Source: Deltaproteobacteria bacterium
GTDB taxonomy: Bacteria; Desulfobacterota; Desulfofervidia; Desulfofervidales; DG-60
Assembly: GCA_021163945.1 (NCBI GenBank)
Contig: JAGGTC010000204.1
Span: forward strand, 1 to 10,015
Length of the DNA: 10,015 bases
Direction: 5' to 3'
Shown: positions 1 to 6,216 of the stretch, in pieces
Layout: each line of letters starts with the position of its first letter
Numbering within the stretch: the first letter of the stretch is position 1
Notes under the pieces: model-generated
The model's database searches: none
Seen by the model: only the letters and a program-made list of their open reading frames with translations
Told to the model about the DNA's origin: nothing
Made by a program: the position numbers and the translations under genes

Positions 1-1034
1 GCATGTATACCTTCAGCTGCCACAGGTATGGCTGCTATTGTAAAAAATGGGATATATCTAATACCTTTTAGGGAATAAAAGGCCAATAATGCCAAAATAG
101 CCAAATTCTCTAACCTTATTTTATGAAGGATAAAGGGTATTACCAAGATAGTGGTTGAGAGAAGTAACCAATATGTGTGATATTCATATAGTCTGGGTGG
201 TTCATATTCTTCGATTATAATAGGTGTATAAAGAATTTCTTGCCCCTTAAGAAAAAGACCTATCAACTTTAAACCATTTGGATTGATTGCACTAGCTATA
301 ATCCCTCCTATCAATAAAATAATTGTAATTAGAAACCCACTTTCTTTATAAGGGTCTTGACCAAAGAAATTTAAATAGTGACGTAAACAAATACATAGGA
401 GATAAGTACCTAAAATCACCACTCCCAGGATGAAACCCCCATGAAGATTTGCCCATAATAACATCACTGGGATGATAAGAAACTTATTCCTATTATTTGA
501 TGGCAGTGTTTCCAAAATTAAAAGAATTAGACTTGTAAAAAGGAAAGAGAATATCTGAGGGCGATTGTAATCAAAAAAACGCATAATCATTATGGCCCAA
601 AAAAGGCTGGCTAGAATCAAAAACCGGGAGATGTTTCTCTTTTTCATACGAAAGAATAGAGGTAATAAGACAAGGGTCATGATTAACGATTTTATCCATC
701 CTAGCCCCTTGAGGCCTCCAAGGGAAAGGCCTTTATAATAAAGGACTTGAGAGAGCCAAGAGTGTGATAGATTTGCCTTAAGGAGGGATTTAGATATTTT
801 TTTACCAAATAAGGCCTTTGCAGGGATTGCATCATAAGGTGGAAAACTAGTAAAATCAAATGGATCATTATAAATGAAGCCTTTATGTTTAAATATATAC
901 CTTCCACTGGCCAAATTCCACCAAAGGTCAAATGTATCTACCCTCCGTGAAAACAGGCCTAATGCCAGGATAAAAAGGACTATTAATAAGAATTTGTAGG
1001 AAAACCTATATGTTAATTCTTTAAATGATCCCAA
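1..1034 (-). CDS. Polytopic membrane protein, GT-C-glycosyltransferase-like (partial, C-terminus off window)
   Basis: An open frame of 344 codons runs from 1034 to the left edge with no stop, so the C-terminus is missing. It is strongly hydrophobic with many membrane segments, the first at about residues 15-28. Conserved-looking motifs appear in this order: VDTFDLWWNLASGRYI (32-47), HSWLSQVLYY (91-100), RPQIFSFL (158-165), WANLHGGFILG (194-204), SAINPNGL (248-255) and GIRYIPFFTIAAIP (324-337). This set recalls a family of uncharacterised bacterial membrane proteins resembling GT-C (PMT-like) glycosyltransferases; the acidic residues in the first loop would be the equivalent of the catalytic site. 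Acceptor and sugar are unknown. No early in-frame ATG exists and an in-frame stop lies further upstream, so TTG at 1034 is the most likely start, 5 bases after the VWA gene's stop. This suggests termination-reinitiation as the last visible gene of the minus-strand operon. The family assignment rests on remembered motifs. Confidence 0.75.
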   Translation of the reverse strand, partial: MGSFKELTYRFSYKFLLIVLFILALGLFSRRVDTFDLWWNLASGRYIFKHKGFIYNDPFDFTSFPPYDAIPAKALFGKKISKSLLKANLSHSWLSQVLYYKGLSLGGLKGLGWIKSLIMTLVLLPLFFRMKKRNISRFLILASLFWAIMIMRFFDYNRPQIFSFLFTSLILLILETLPSNNRNKFLIIPVMLLWANLHGGFILGVVILGTYLLCICLRHYLNFFGQDPYKESGFLITIILLIGGIIASAINPNGLKLIGLFLKGQEILYTPIIIEEYEPPRLYEYHTYWLLLSTTILVIPFILHKIRLENLAILALLAFYSLKGIRYIPFFTIAAIPVAAEGIH

Positions 1035-1039
1035 GATTA

Positions 1040-2566
1040 CTAAAATGCTTGGTGTAGATACTCCTTTACCTTACCTAGGACAATCTTTGGGATGTCTTCC
1101 CTCTTTTGTACATGATAGAGGCTTATATTATTCTTTTTAGAGACTGAGAGGGCAAACCTTTGGCTGTGAATGCTCTCCCCGATGTGAACCGCTGTTACCC
1201 TATTTTCTATATTGTTAAAATAGCTGACCACATCTGAGAAATTTGAAATCTTCATGTCTGTGATAAAAAAGATATCCATATCATCACACTCAAAGAACTT
1301 TATGTCGGTGGGCCTAAGATATGTACCCCCACCAAAGTACTTGCACAAAGACTTGTATATGGCAATCCTATCCTGTGTAAAGGGAAGGAGGTATTTACCC
1401 CCTACCTCTGCATCACTAAAGTTATAGACAGCTACTTTTGAACCGTGTTTTAGATAGGCCTCACAGGCACAGGCAGCCCCCAATACGGCATAGGATAGGT
1501 TTCTCCTTGGGTCTGTCATGCTCCCAGAGGAGTCTATAATAATAAGGCAGTTTGGGACCTTCTCTTCCAAATAGAGGATCTCCCCCTCCCTCCTGTTCCA
1601 GACCTGGGTCAAACCTGGCAAGAATTTTCCAAAGCTGGTCCAAATATCTATATCTTGATATGGTTTTTCTATCTCCCAAGGGGAGTGAGAGTGGGGATAG
1701 ATAGAACCAGATTTCTTTTCTGGCAATTTTTTTAAAGATAGGGTATATCTTTGGGCAAGCTTCATATAATAAAGGATATTGGCCATGGACTCCTGGCCTC
1801 TCCCCCGACCAACCTCATTTCCAAAAAAGCCCTTTTCCTGTAATTCCTCTTTAAAATCATTGACCAATTCACCAAATGCCTGTGGAGAAGAGGAAGAAAG
1901 GGCCAACTCCATAAGCCCCTTATCAATAGAATCCTTTGAAAAGAGGGATCTGTGGTCTCCAAATGGGCTTGAGGCAGATTGATAAATTTGCTCTTCTAGG
2001 AGTGGTTTTAGGATATGGGTAAACCTTCTAATGCCCTCTTTCCATCTCTTTTTATTTATATAAGGGATGCGCATAAGCTTTCTGACAAGCTCATCAAATC
2101 CAGAGACATTTAAGTCCTTTCCCCAAATTTTCTGATATAAGGCACACATTACCTGCTCAATCTTCCCCTTTTCCATATATTTGTAAAGGGAGGGGATATT
2201 GCTTTCCTTTTCCTTAACACAATATGTATCCACTACCACATCCATAAAGTAATCTGTGGCCCTCTTTGCTATGTCCTTGTTTTTAGAGACCTTTTTTGCC
2301 TCGGCGTATAGTTTTAGATAGGTAGCAAAATCCCATGGACAAAATGTATAATGGGCAATGGCGTGATCCAAAAGGGCCTCTATGGCATCATTCTCCTGCA
2401 TCTTCTTTGATATCTGAGAAAGGAAGTTCTCATCAATGTATATCTGCTTGTCCTTTATCTCTAAGGCCGCCCTTTCTTGTCCCTTCTTAACCTTGGGAAA
2501 TGGTAAAGGGGGGAAGAGGTGTTTTTTTCTTATCTTTATCCAAGTGGACTTTGGTATCTGCTTCAT
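1040..2566 (-). CDS. VWA-domain protein, CoxE-like, with an N-terminal pseudo-metallopeptidase-like region
   Basis: This 508-residue protein has a C-terminal von Willebrand factor A domain (about 338-505) with a complete MIDAS: DSSGS at 345-349, threonine in GGGT at 412-415, and aspartate in FITD at 434-437. It should therefore bind a divalent metal and a partner protein. The N-terminal half is mostly helical and carries LLDHAIAHYTFCPWD (65-79). This resembles an HExxH metallopeptidase helix in which the catalytic glutamate is alanine (HAIAH, 68-72). A DYFMDVVVD stretch (105-113) follows where a third metal ligand could lie. No signal peptide is present, so it is cytoplasmic. Proteins of this kind act with a MoxR ATPase, as CoxE does with CoxD and NorD with NorQ, to mature metalloenzymes. 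Its start overlaps the stop of the GXGXG gene by 4 bases (ATGA), indicating translational coupling. The target enzyme cannot be read from this window. Confidence 0.9.
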   Translation of the reverse strand: MKQIPKSTWIKIRKKHLFPPLPFPKVKKGQERAALEIKDKQIYIDENFLSQISKKMQENDAIEALLDHAIAHYTFCPWDFATYLKLYAEAKKVSKNKDIAKRATDYFMDVVVDTYCVKEKESNIPSLYKYMEKGKIEQVMCALYQKIWGKDLNVSGFDELVRKLMRIPYINKKRWKEGIRRFTHILKPLLEEQIYQSASSPFGDHRSLFSKDSIDKGLMELALSSSSPQAFGELVNDFKEELQEKGFFGNEVGRGRGQESMANILYYMKLAQRYTLSLKKLPEKKSGSIYPHSHSPWEIEKPYQDIDIWTSFGKFLPGLTQVWNRREGEILYLEEKVPNCLIIIDSSGSMTDPRRNLSYAVLGAACACEAYLKHGSKVAVYNFSDAEVGGKYLLPFTQDRIAIYKSLCKYFGGGTYLRPTDIKFFECDDMDIFFITDMKISNFSDVVSYFNNIENRVTAVHIGESIHSQRFALSVSKKNNISLYHVQKREDIPKIVLGKVKEYLHQAF

Positions 2567-3234
2567 GGGGAGACTATTCCTCCCTTTTCGTATATCCTCC
2601 CATACCTTACATTGCCTACACCAAGGATCTTTCCCTCTACATAGATCTCACCACCTACCATGTCTTCACCCGTCCTACGCCCCACATTCTTTTTGACCAC
2701 TATTTTCCCCATCCTCATACCTGCCCCTGTCCAATTACCAGCATTGCCCTCAACCAGCAACTCTCCACCATTTAGGCCTATCCCTGTAAAATCCCCTAAG
2801 TCTCCATAAACTATGAGCCTTTTCCCCTTTGGTAGGCGGTATCCCAGAAGGTGTAGGTTTATGTTTTTATTTTGGAGGTCCAAAACAATCTCCTTTTCCT
2901 TTATGTGATTACATAGCGCAGAGATATAAAGGCCACAAAGCCCCATAATAGGGTAAGGAAGCCTTGATGGATTCTCTATCTCAAAGAGAAATTCCTCAAT
3001 ATCTTCCACCCCATATTGCATATCCTTTATACTCTTTTCAGCATTTGCATAGGCCCTTATCACCGAGTGATAACTCACCAACCAGACCAATTCCTTTGCC
3101 TCCTGCTCCACAAGCCTATCATAGGCCTTGATCAAGGCATCCATTACCTTCTCTTTAGAGGCAATAATCTTATCTAAAGGAATCTCCCTCTTTTTTGGCC
3201 TAAAGTCCTTAAATTCAAAAAATGGATTCTTCAT
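2563..3234 (-). CDS. Stand-alone GXGXG beta-helix protein with helical N-terminal extension
   Basis: The 223-residue product has two parts. Residues 20-120 look alpha-helical and have no family I recognise. Residues about 125-217 are glycine-rich repeats spaced roughly 20 residues apart: GDFTGIGLNGGELLVEGNAG (144-163), then GNWTGAGMRMGKIVV (166-180), then GRRTGEDMVGGEIYVEG (185-201). That pattern is the GXGXG right-handed beta-helix found at the C-terminus of glutamate synthase large subunit and in formylmethanofuran dehydrogenase subunit C, where it is a structural domain beside the redox or metal sites. Here it is not fused to an enzyme. The gene lies between a MoxR ATPase and a VWA protein with 4-bp ATGA overlaps on both sides, so equimolar coupled synthesis and a physical complex are likely. 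AGGTGG just upstream of the ATG is a usable ribosome binding site. Serving as scaffold or substrate mimic for the MoxR-VWA pair is inference. Confidence 0.85.
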   Translation of the reverse strand: MKNPFFEFKDFRPKKREIPLDKIIASKEKVMDALIKAYDRLVEQEAKELVWLVSYHSVIRAYANAEKSIKDMQYGVEDIEEFLFEIENPSRLPYPIMGLCGLYISALCNHIKEKEIVLDLQNKNINLHLLGYRLPKGKRLIVYGDLGDFTGIGLNGGELLVEGNAGNWTGAGMRMGKIVVKKNVGRRTGEDMVGGEIYVEGKILGVGNVRYGRIYEKGGIVSP

Positions 3235-4544
3235 AGCCCACCTAAATCCCTCTTAATCTCCCAATAAATTGGGTGATCCCCCTCTAATGGGGCAATCTGC
3301 CTCCCCTGGGATATATCATATGCAACTGCCAATGCCTCTTTAATCGACTCCCTTTGTTCTCCATAACGTTCTAAGACCTTGTCCACGGCCACCTTTGCTA
3401 AATAAATAGGCAGGGGATCCACCCTTGTCTCCTTCTCATAAATGGCTATAAACTCCTCTCTCCACTGGAGACGGTGAGAAAGGGCATAAGGGGCCACGGT
3501 CTTTATGTGCTCAACATTTACCTGCTTGTCTCCCAAAAACCAGGCAAGGGCCTTTGCATAGAGCTTTACTGATATAGGAAAGCGATTAGAAATGCAATTC
3601 TTTATACTATGACAGAGATAACCTGTAAAATGACATCCCTCCTCACACTTTTCATTGGCCCTTTTTTGTCCATATTTATAGCAGAAGGAGAGCTCTGAGA
3701 TCAGTGTGCGAAGGAAGGCATTTGCATCCAAGTCCAATTCCATATCCTCTATCTTATTTCGAATGGCCTTTCTCTTTTGTTTAGAGATGGGCTGCAGTCC
3801 CATCTTTTCTAAATGCTTACTAAAATTTGCATAGACCTTCTCAATCCTCTCCATCTTAACTTCGTAAGAGAGCTTGCTATCATTAAGCAATTTATTCAAT
3901 TCTCTTTCATACTTTTCATGCCTTAGCAACTCATCCTTCTTATAAAAAGAGGCAATGAGGTAGGAGATATTGGCACCAGGGTGTTTTGATTCTACCATCA
4001 CATCAAATCTATCAAGCATAGGCGGAATGATGGTAAATGTACCCAGGTCTTGGTAATTTGCCGTAGCAAAGAGGCAGTATTCATCATTGGTAAACATCTC
4101 ATTTAAATATTGCCAATTGCCCCTGTCCACACCATCCAGTATAATGCTCTGCTTTGTCTCTGGTAGCCTGTTTATCTCATCCACAATCTTTACTGGGAGT
4201 TGGACAAAGTTTGACCAGACTACAGACTCAATACCCTTATTGAGAAGGCCAAGGTTTGGGCGCCCAACTATCTTCTCTTCTGTCTGCTCTGGGTGGCCTG
4301 CTACCTCACTCAGCCAGATTGTACCCAGGGGGATTTGATAGAATACAGAACAGATATACTCAGCAGATGTGGTCTTGCCTAAGCCAGGTTCCCCAACAAT
4401 GAGTTGTTTTCCCTGAACAACAGTAGTAAGCAGGCTAAATAGCAGTGTTGAATTATACTTTTCTCCATTTATCTCTAGATCAGGGCGATAAAAATAGAGA
4501 TGATCACTGATAAAGTCATAGATATTTTTTAAACTCTTCCTCAT
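3231..4544 (-). CDS. MoxR-family AAA+ ATPase with a cysteine cluster
   Basis: The 437-residue protein carries a complete AAA+ core. Walker A is GEPGLGKT (51-58), Walker B is VKIVDEINRLP (118-128), sensor 1 lies in CLFATANYQDLG (157-168), PPMLDRFDV (174-182) contains a candidate arginine finger, and a sensor-2 arginine lies in the lid near ALSHRLQW (354-361). The VDEINR and LDRFD sequences are typical of the MoxR clade, whose members are chaperone-like ATPases working with VWA proteins. An unusual element sits between core and lid: four cysteines at 300, 304, 311 and 317 (C-x3-C-x6-C-x5-C), preceded by a charged helical stretch (about 200-270). It could bind zinc or an iron-sulfur cluster. This is the first gene of the operon. 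No Shine-Dalgarno sequence precedes its ATG, and the predicted promoter places transcription start almost on the ATG, so translation may be leaderless. ATPase identity is firm; its client is unknown. Confidence 0.93.
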   Translation of the reverse strand: MRKSLKNIYDFISDHLYFYRPDLEINGEKYNSTLLFSLLTTVVQGKQLIVGEPGLGKTTSAEYICSVFYQIPLGTIWLSEVAGHPEQTEEKIVGRPNLGLLNKGIESVVWSNFVQLPVKIVDEINRLPETKQSIILDGVDRGNWQYLNEMFTNDEYCLFATANYQDLGTFTIIPPMLDRFDVMVESKHPGANISYLIASFYKKDELLRHEKYERELNKLLNDSKLSYEVKMERIEKVYANFSKHLEKMGLQPISKQKRKAIRNKIEDMELDLDANAFLRTLISELSFCYKYGQKRANEKCEEGCHFTGYLCHSIKNCISNRFPISVKLYAKALAWFLGDKQVNVEHIKTVAPYALSHRLQWREEFIAIYEKETRVDPLPIYLAKVAVDKVLERYGEQRESIKEALAVAYDISQGRQIAPLEGDHPIYWEIKRDLGGL

Positions 4545-4551
4545 TTTCTAT

Positions 4552-4580
4552 ACCATAAACCTTTTTGATCTATTTGTCAA
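4552..4580 (-). promoter_or_regulatory. Predicted sigma70-like promoter of the MoxR operon
   Basis: Read on the minus strand, a perfect TTGACA (4580-4575) is followed by a 17-base spacer and TATGGT (4557-4552, four of six consensus bases). Transcription would start near 4545, immediately next to the ATG at 4544. No Shine-Dalgarno sequence is visible, which fits a leaderless or near-leaderless message. Confidence 0.55.
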
Positions 4581-4594
4581 AAATCTTTTTTGCC

Positions 4595-4617
4595 ACAAAA
4601 CTTGCAAATAGTTTTGT
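4595..4617. repeat. Perfect inverted repeat, candidate operator between divergent promoters
   Basis: ACAAAACT (4595-4602), a 7-base spacer, then AGTTTTGT (4610-4617) form a perfect 8-bp inverted repeat. It covers the predicted -35 of ndk and lies just upstream of the MoxR promoter -35. It is a poor transcription terminator because no T-run follows and both flanking genes point away from it. A dimeric regulator site is the natural reading, but in AT-rich DNA a chance match cannot be excluded. Confidence 0.45.
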
Positions 4618-4630
4618 AATTTACTATAAA
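4602..4630 (+). promoter_or_regulatory. Predicted sigma70-like promoter of ndk-MFS-priA
   Basis: TTGCAA (4602-4607, four of six) is followed by a 17-base spacer and TATAAA (4625-4630, five of six). The start would fall near 4637, only about four bases before the preferred ndk ATG at 4641. A weaker alternative is TTGCCA (4590-4595) with TGTAAT (4615-4620) at 19-base spacing, which would leave a short leader containing AGGA. Confidence 0.45.
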
Positions 4631-4640
4631 TAGGATGCCT

Positions 4641-5066
4641 ATGGAACGCACACTGGTATTGATAAAGCCTGATGCCTTAAAAAGGGACTTGGTAGGGGAG
4701 GTTATAAATAGATTTGAGAGACAGGGACTTAGGCTAGTGTCTATTAAGATGCTAAGGCTTAATGAGTCTGAGGCAATGGCATTCTATGCTGTACATAAAG
4801 GCAAGCCATTTTTCAAAGAATTGGTAGATTATATGTCCTCTGGACCTATTGTAGCCATGGTCTTAGAGGGAGAGGGTGCAATAGGCAGGGTAAGGGAGAT
4901 TATGGGGGCAACAGATCCAAATGAGGCAAAGGCAGGTACCATCAGGGGGGACCTTGGAATAAACAAGACAGAAAATACTGTCCATGGCTCAGATTCAAAG
5001 GAGAGTGCGGCCTTAGAGATCTCATTTTTCTTTAGCCAATATGACCTTAAAAAGGGCGAGAGATAG
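4641..5066 (+). CDS. ndk: Nucleoside diphosphate kinase
   Basis: This cytoplasmic enzyme transfers the gamma phosphate of ATP to other nucleoside diphosphates through a phosphohistidine, balancing NTP and dNTP pools. The 141-residue protein has the usual family length. It opens with MERTLVLIKPDAL, contains the nucleotide-binding and Kpn-loop region (GATDPNEAKAGTIRGDLG, about 89-106), and has the active-site histidine in NTVHGSDS (His115). An ATG six bases upstream (4635) is in frame, but 4641 is preferred: AGGA at 4632-4635 lies five bases before it, and the family typically begins with MERTL. It is the first gene of the plus-strand group, divergent from the MoxR operon. Its TAG stop abuts, in the same frame, the TTG start of the transporter gene. 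Confidence 0.96.
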   Translation: MERTLVLIKPDALKRDLVGEVINRFERQGLRLVSIKMLRLNESEAMAFYAVHKGKPFFKELVDYMSSGPIVAMVLEGEGAIGRVREIMGATDPNEAKAGTIRGDLGINKTENTVHGSDSKESAALEISFFFSQYDLKKGER

Positions 5067-6215
5067 TTGCCCAAAACAGCCTTCAAATTCATTTTCCTCT
5101 TAGGGATTGTAAGCCTATTTGGGGACATCACCTATGAAGGGGCAAGGAGTATTACTGGCCCATTTCTTTCCACCCTTGGTGCAAGTGGTGCAGTAGTAGG
5201 CCTTATAGCGGGTTTTGGTGAATTCATTGGCTATGGACTAAGGCTAGTATCTGGCTACATCTCAGATAAGACCAAGGGATATTGGGCTATGGTCTTTATT
5301 GGATATGGCCTTATCCTCTCTATTCCCCTACTCTCACTGGTAAATTGCTGGGAGATTGCCGCCATACTCATCGTCTTAGAACGTGTAGGAAAGGCCATCA
5401 GGTCCCCTGCCAGGGACACTATCCTCTCCCATGCCACTATGCAAGTGGGAAGGGGGTTTGGGTTTGGCATCCATGAGGCATTAGACCAGGTAGGTGCCAT
5501 CATTGGCCCACTCATATTTTCCCTTGTATTTTACCTAAAATGGGGATATAGGGAGGGCCTTTCCATTTTATTGTTACCAGCCATCCTAACCCTATTAGTC
5601 CTTACAGTAGCCAGGAGGAGGTATCCTTTGCCCCAAGGGTTTGAAAGGCCTATAAAGGCAGATAAAGGGAGGCTTTCTCCTGTCTTTTGGCTCTATACAA
5701 TCTTTACACTTTTGAGTGTAACAGGTTATGCAAATTTTCAATTGATCTCTTATCATTTCAAGATAAAATCTGTAATTTCAAATACCCAAATCCCAATTTT
5801 CTATGCAATAGCCATGGCCATAGATGCCATAGTGGCCCTTATCATTGGCAAGATATATGATAAAATTGGACTGATGTCCTTAATAAGCATCCCCCTATTT
5901 ACTGCCTTAATACCCATTTTCTCATTTTCTTGTAATTATAGCCTTGCCTTAACAGGCATTATCATCTGGGGTACAGTCATGGGGATGCAAGAGACTATCA
6001 TGCGTGCTGCAATTGCCGATTTAACACCAACCTCAAGGAGGGGCCTGGCCTATGGCATCTTCAACACAATATATGGGGCATCCTGGTTTATTGGAGGTAC
6101 ATTAATGGGGATATTGTATGATTTCTCCATTAGATATGTAATTATATTTGCCACTATAATGGAGTTGGCCTCTGTGCCTGTATTAATAAGGGCAGTAAGA
6201 AGTCAGTCAATTTAA
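5067..6215 (+). CDS. Major facilitator superfamily transporter
   Basis: The 382-residue inner-membrane protein has about 12 hydrophobic segments. Early motifs are GDITYEGARSITGPFL (19-34) and SGYISDKTKGYW (65-76), the latter the MFS loop 2-3 signature. ERVGKAIRSPARDTIL (about 105-120) follows, and a second-half counterpart loop occurs at GKIYDKIG. The GDITYEGARS and GKAIRSPARD motifs mark a drug/metabolite-type MFS branch whose substrates are mostly unassigned, so no substrate can be given. The start is TTG at 5067: the first in-frame ATG lies inside the protein, and the preceding codon is the ndk stop. Only a weak purine-rich stretch (GAGAG) precedes it, so translation probably depends on ribosomes finishing ndk. 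priA begins one base after its stop. Confidence 0.9.
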   Translation: MPKTAFKFIFLLGIVSLFGDITYEGARSITGPFLSTLGASGAVVGLIAGFGEFIGYGLRLVSGYISDKTKGYWAMVFIGYGLILSIPLLSLVNCWEIAAILIVLERVGKAIRSPARDTILSHATMQVGRGFGFGIHEALDQVGAIIGPLIFSLVFYLKWGYREGLSILLLPAILTLLVLTVARRRYPLPQGFERPIKADKGRLSPVFWLYTIFTLLSVTGYANFQLISYHFKIKSVISNTQIPIFYAIAMAIDAIVALIIGKIYDKIGLMSLISIPLFTALIPIFSFSCNYSLALTGIIIWGTVMGMQETIMRAAIADLTPTSRRGLAYGIFNTIYGASWFIGGTLMGILYDFSIRYVIIFATIMELASVPVLIRAVRSQSI

Positions 6216-6216
6216 C

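Noticed and set aside
701..931. Minus-strand 76-codon ATG frame
   Set aside because: It lies in a different frame from the membrane protein that spans 1-1034, whose motifs are clear; it is a shadow.
2436..2775. Two overlapping plus-strand frames of 86 and 91 codons
   Set aside because: They are antisense to the overlap of the VWA and GXGXG genes and have no recognisable motif.
4595..4617. Inverted repeat as a rho-independent terminator
   Set aside because: The stem is AT-rich and short, lacks a following T-run, and lies between two genes that diverge from it.
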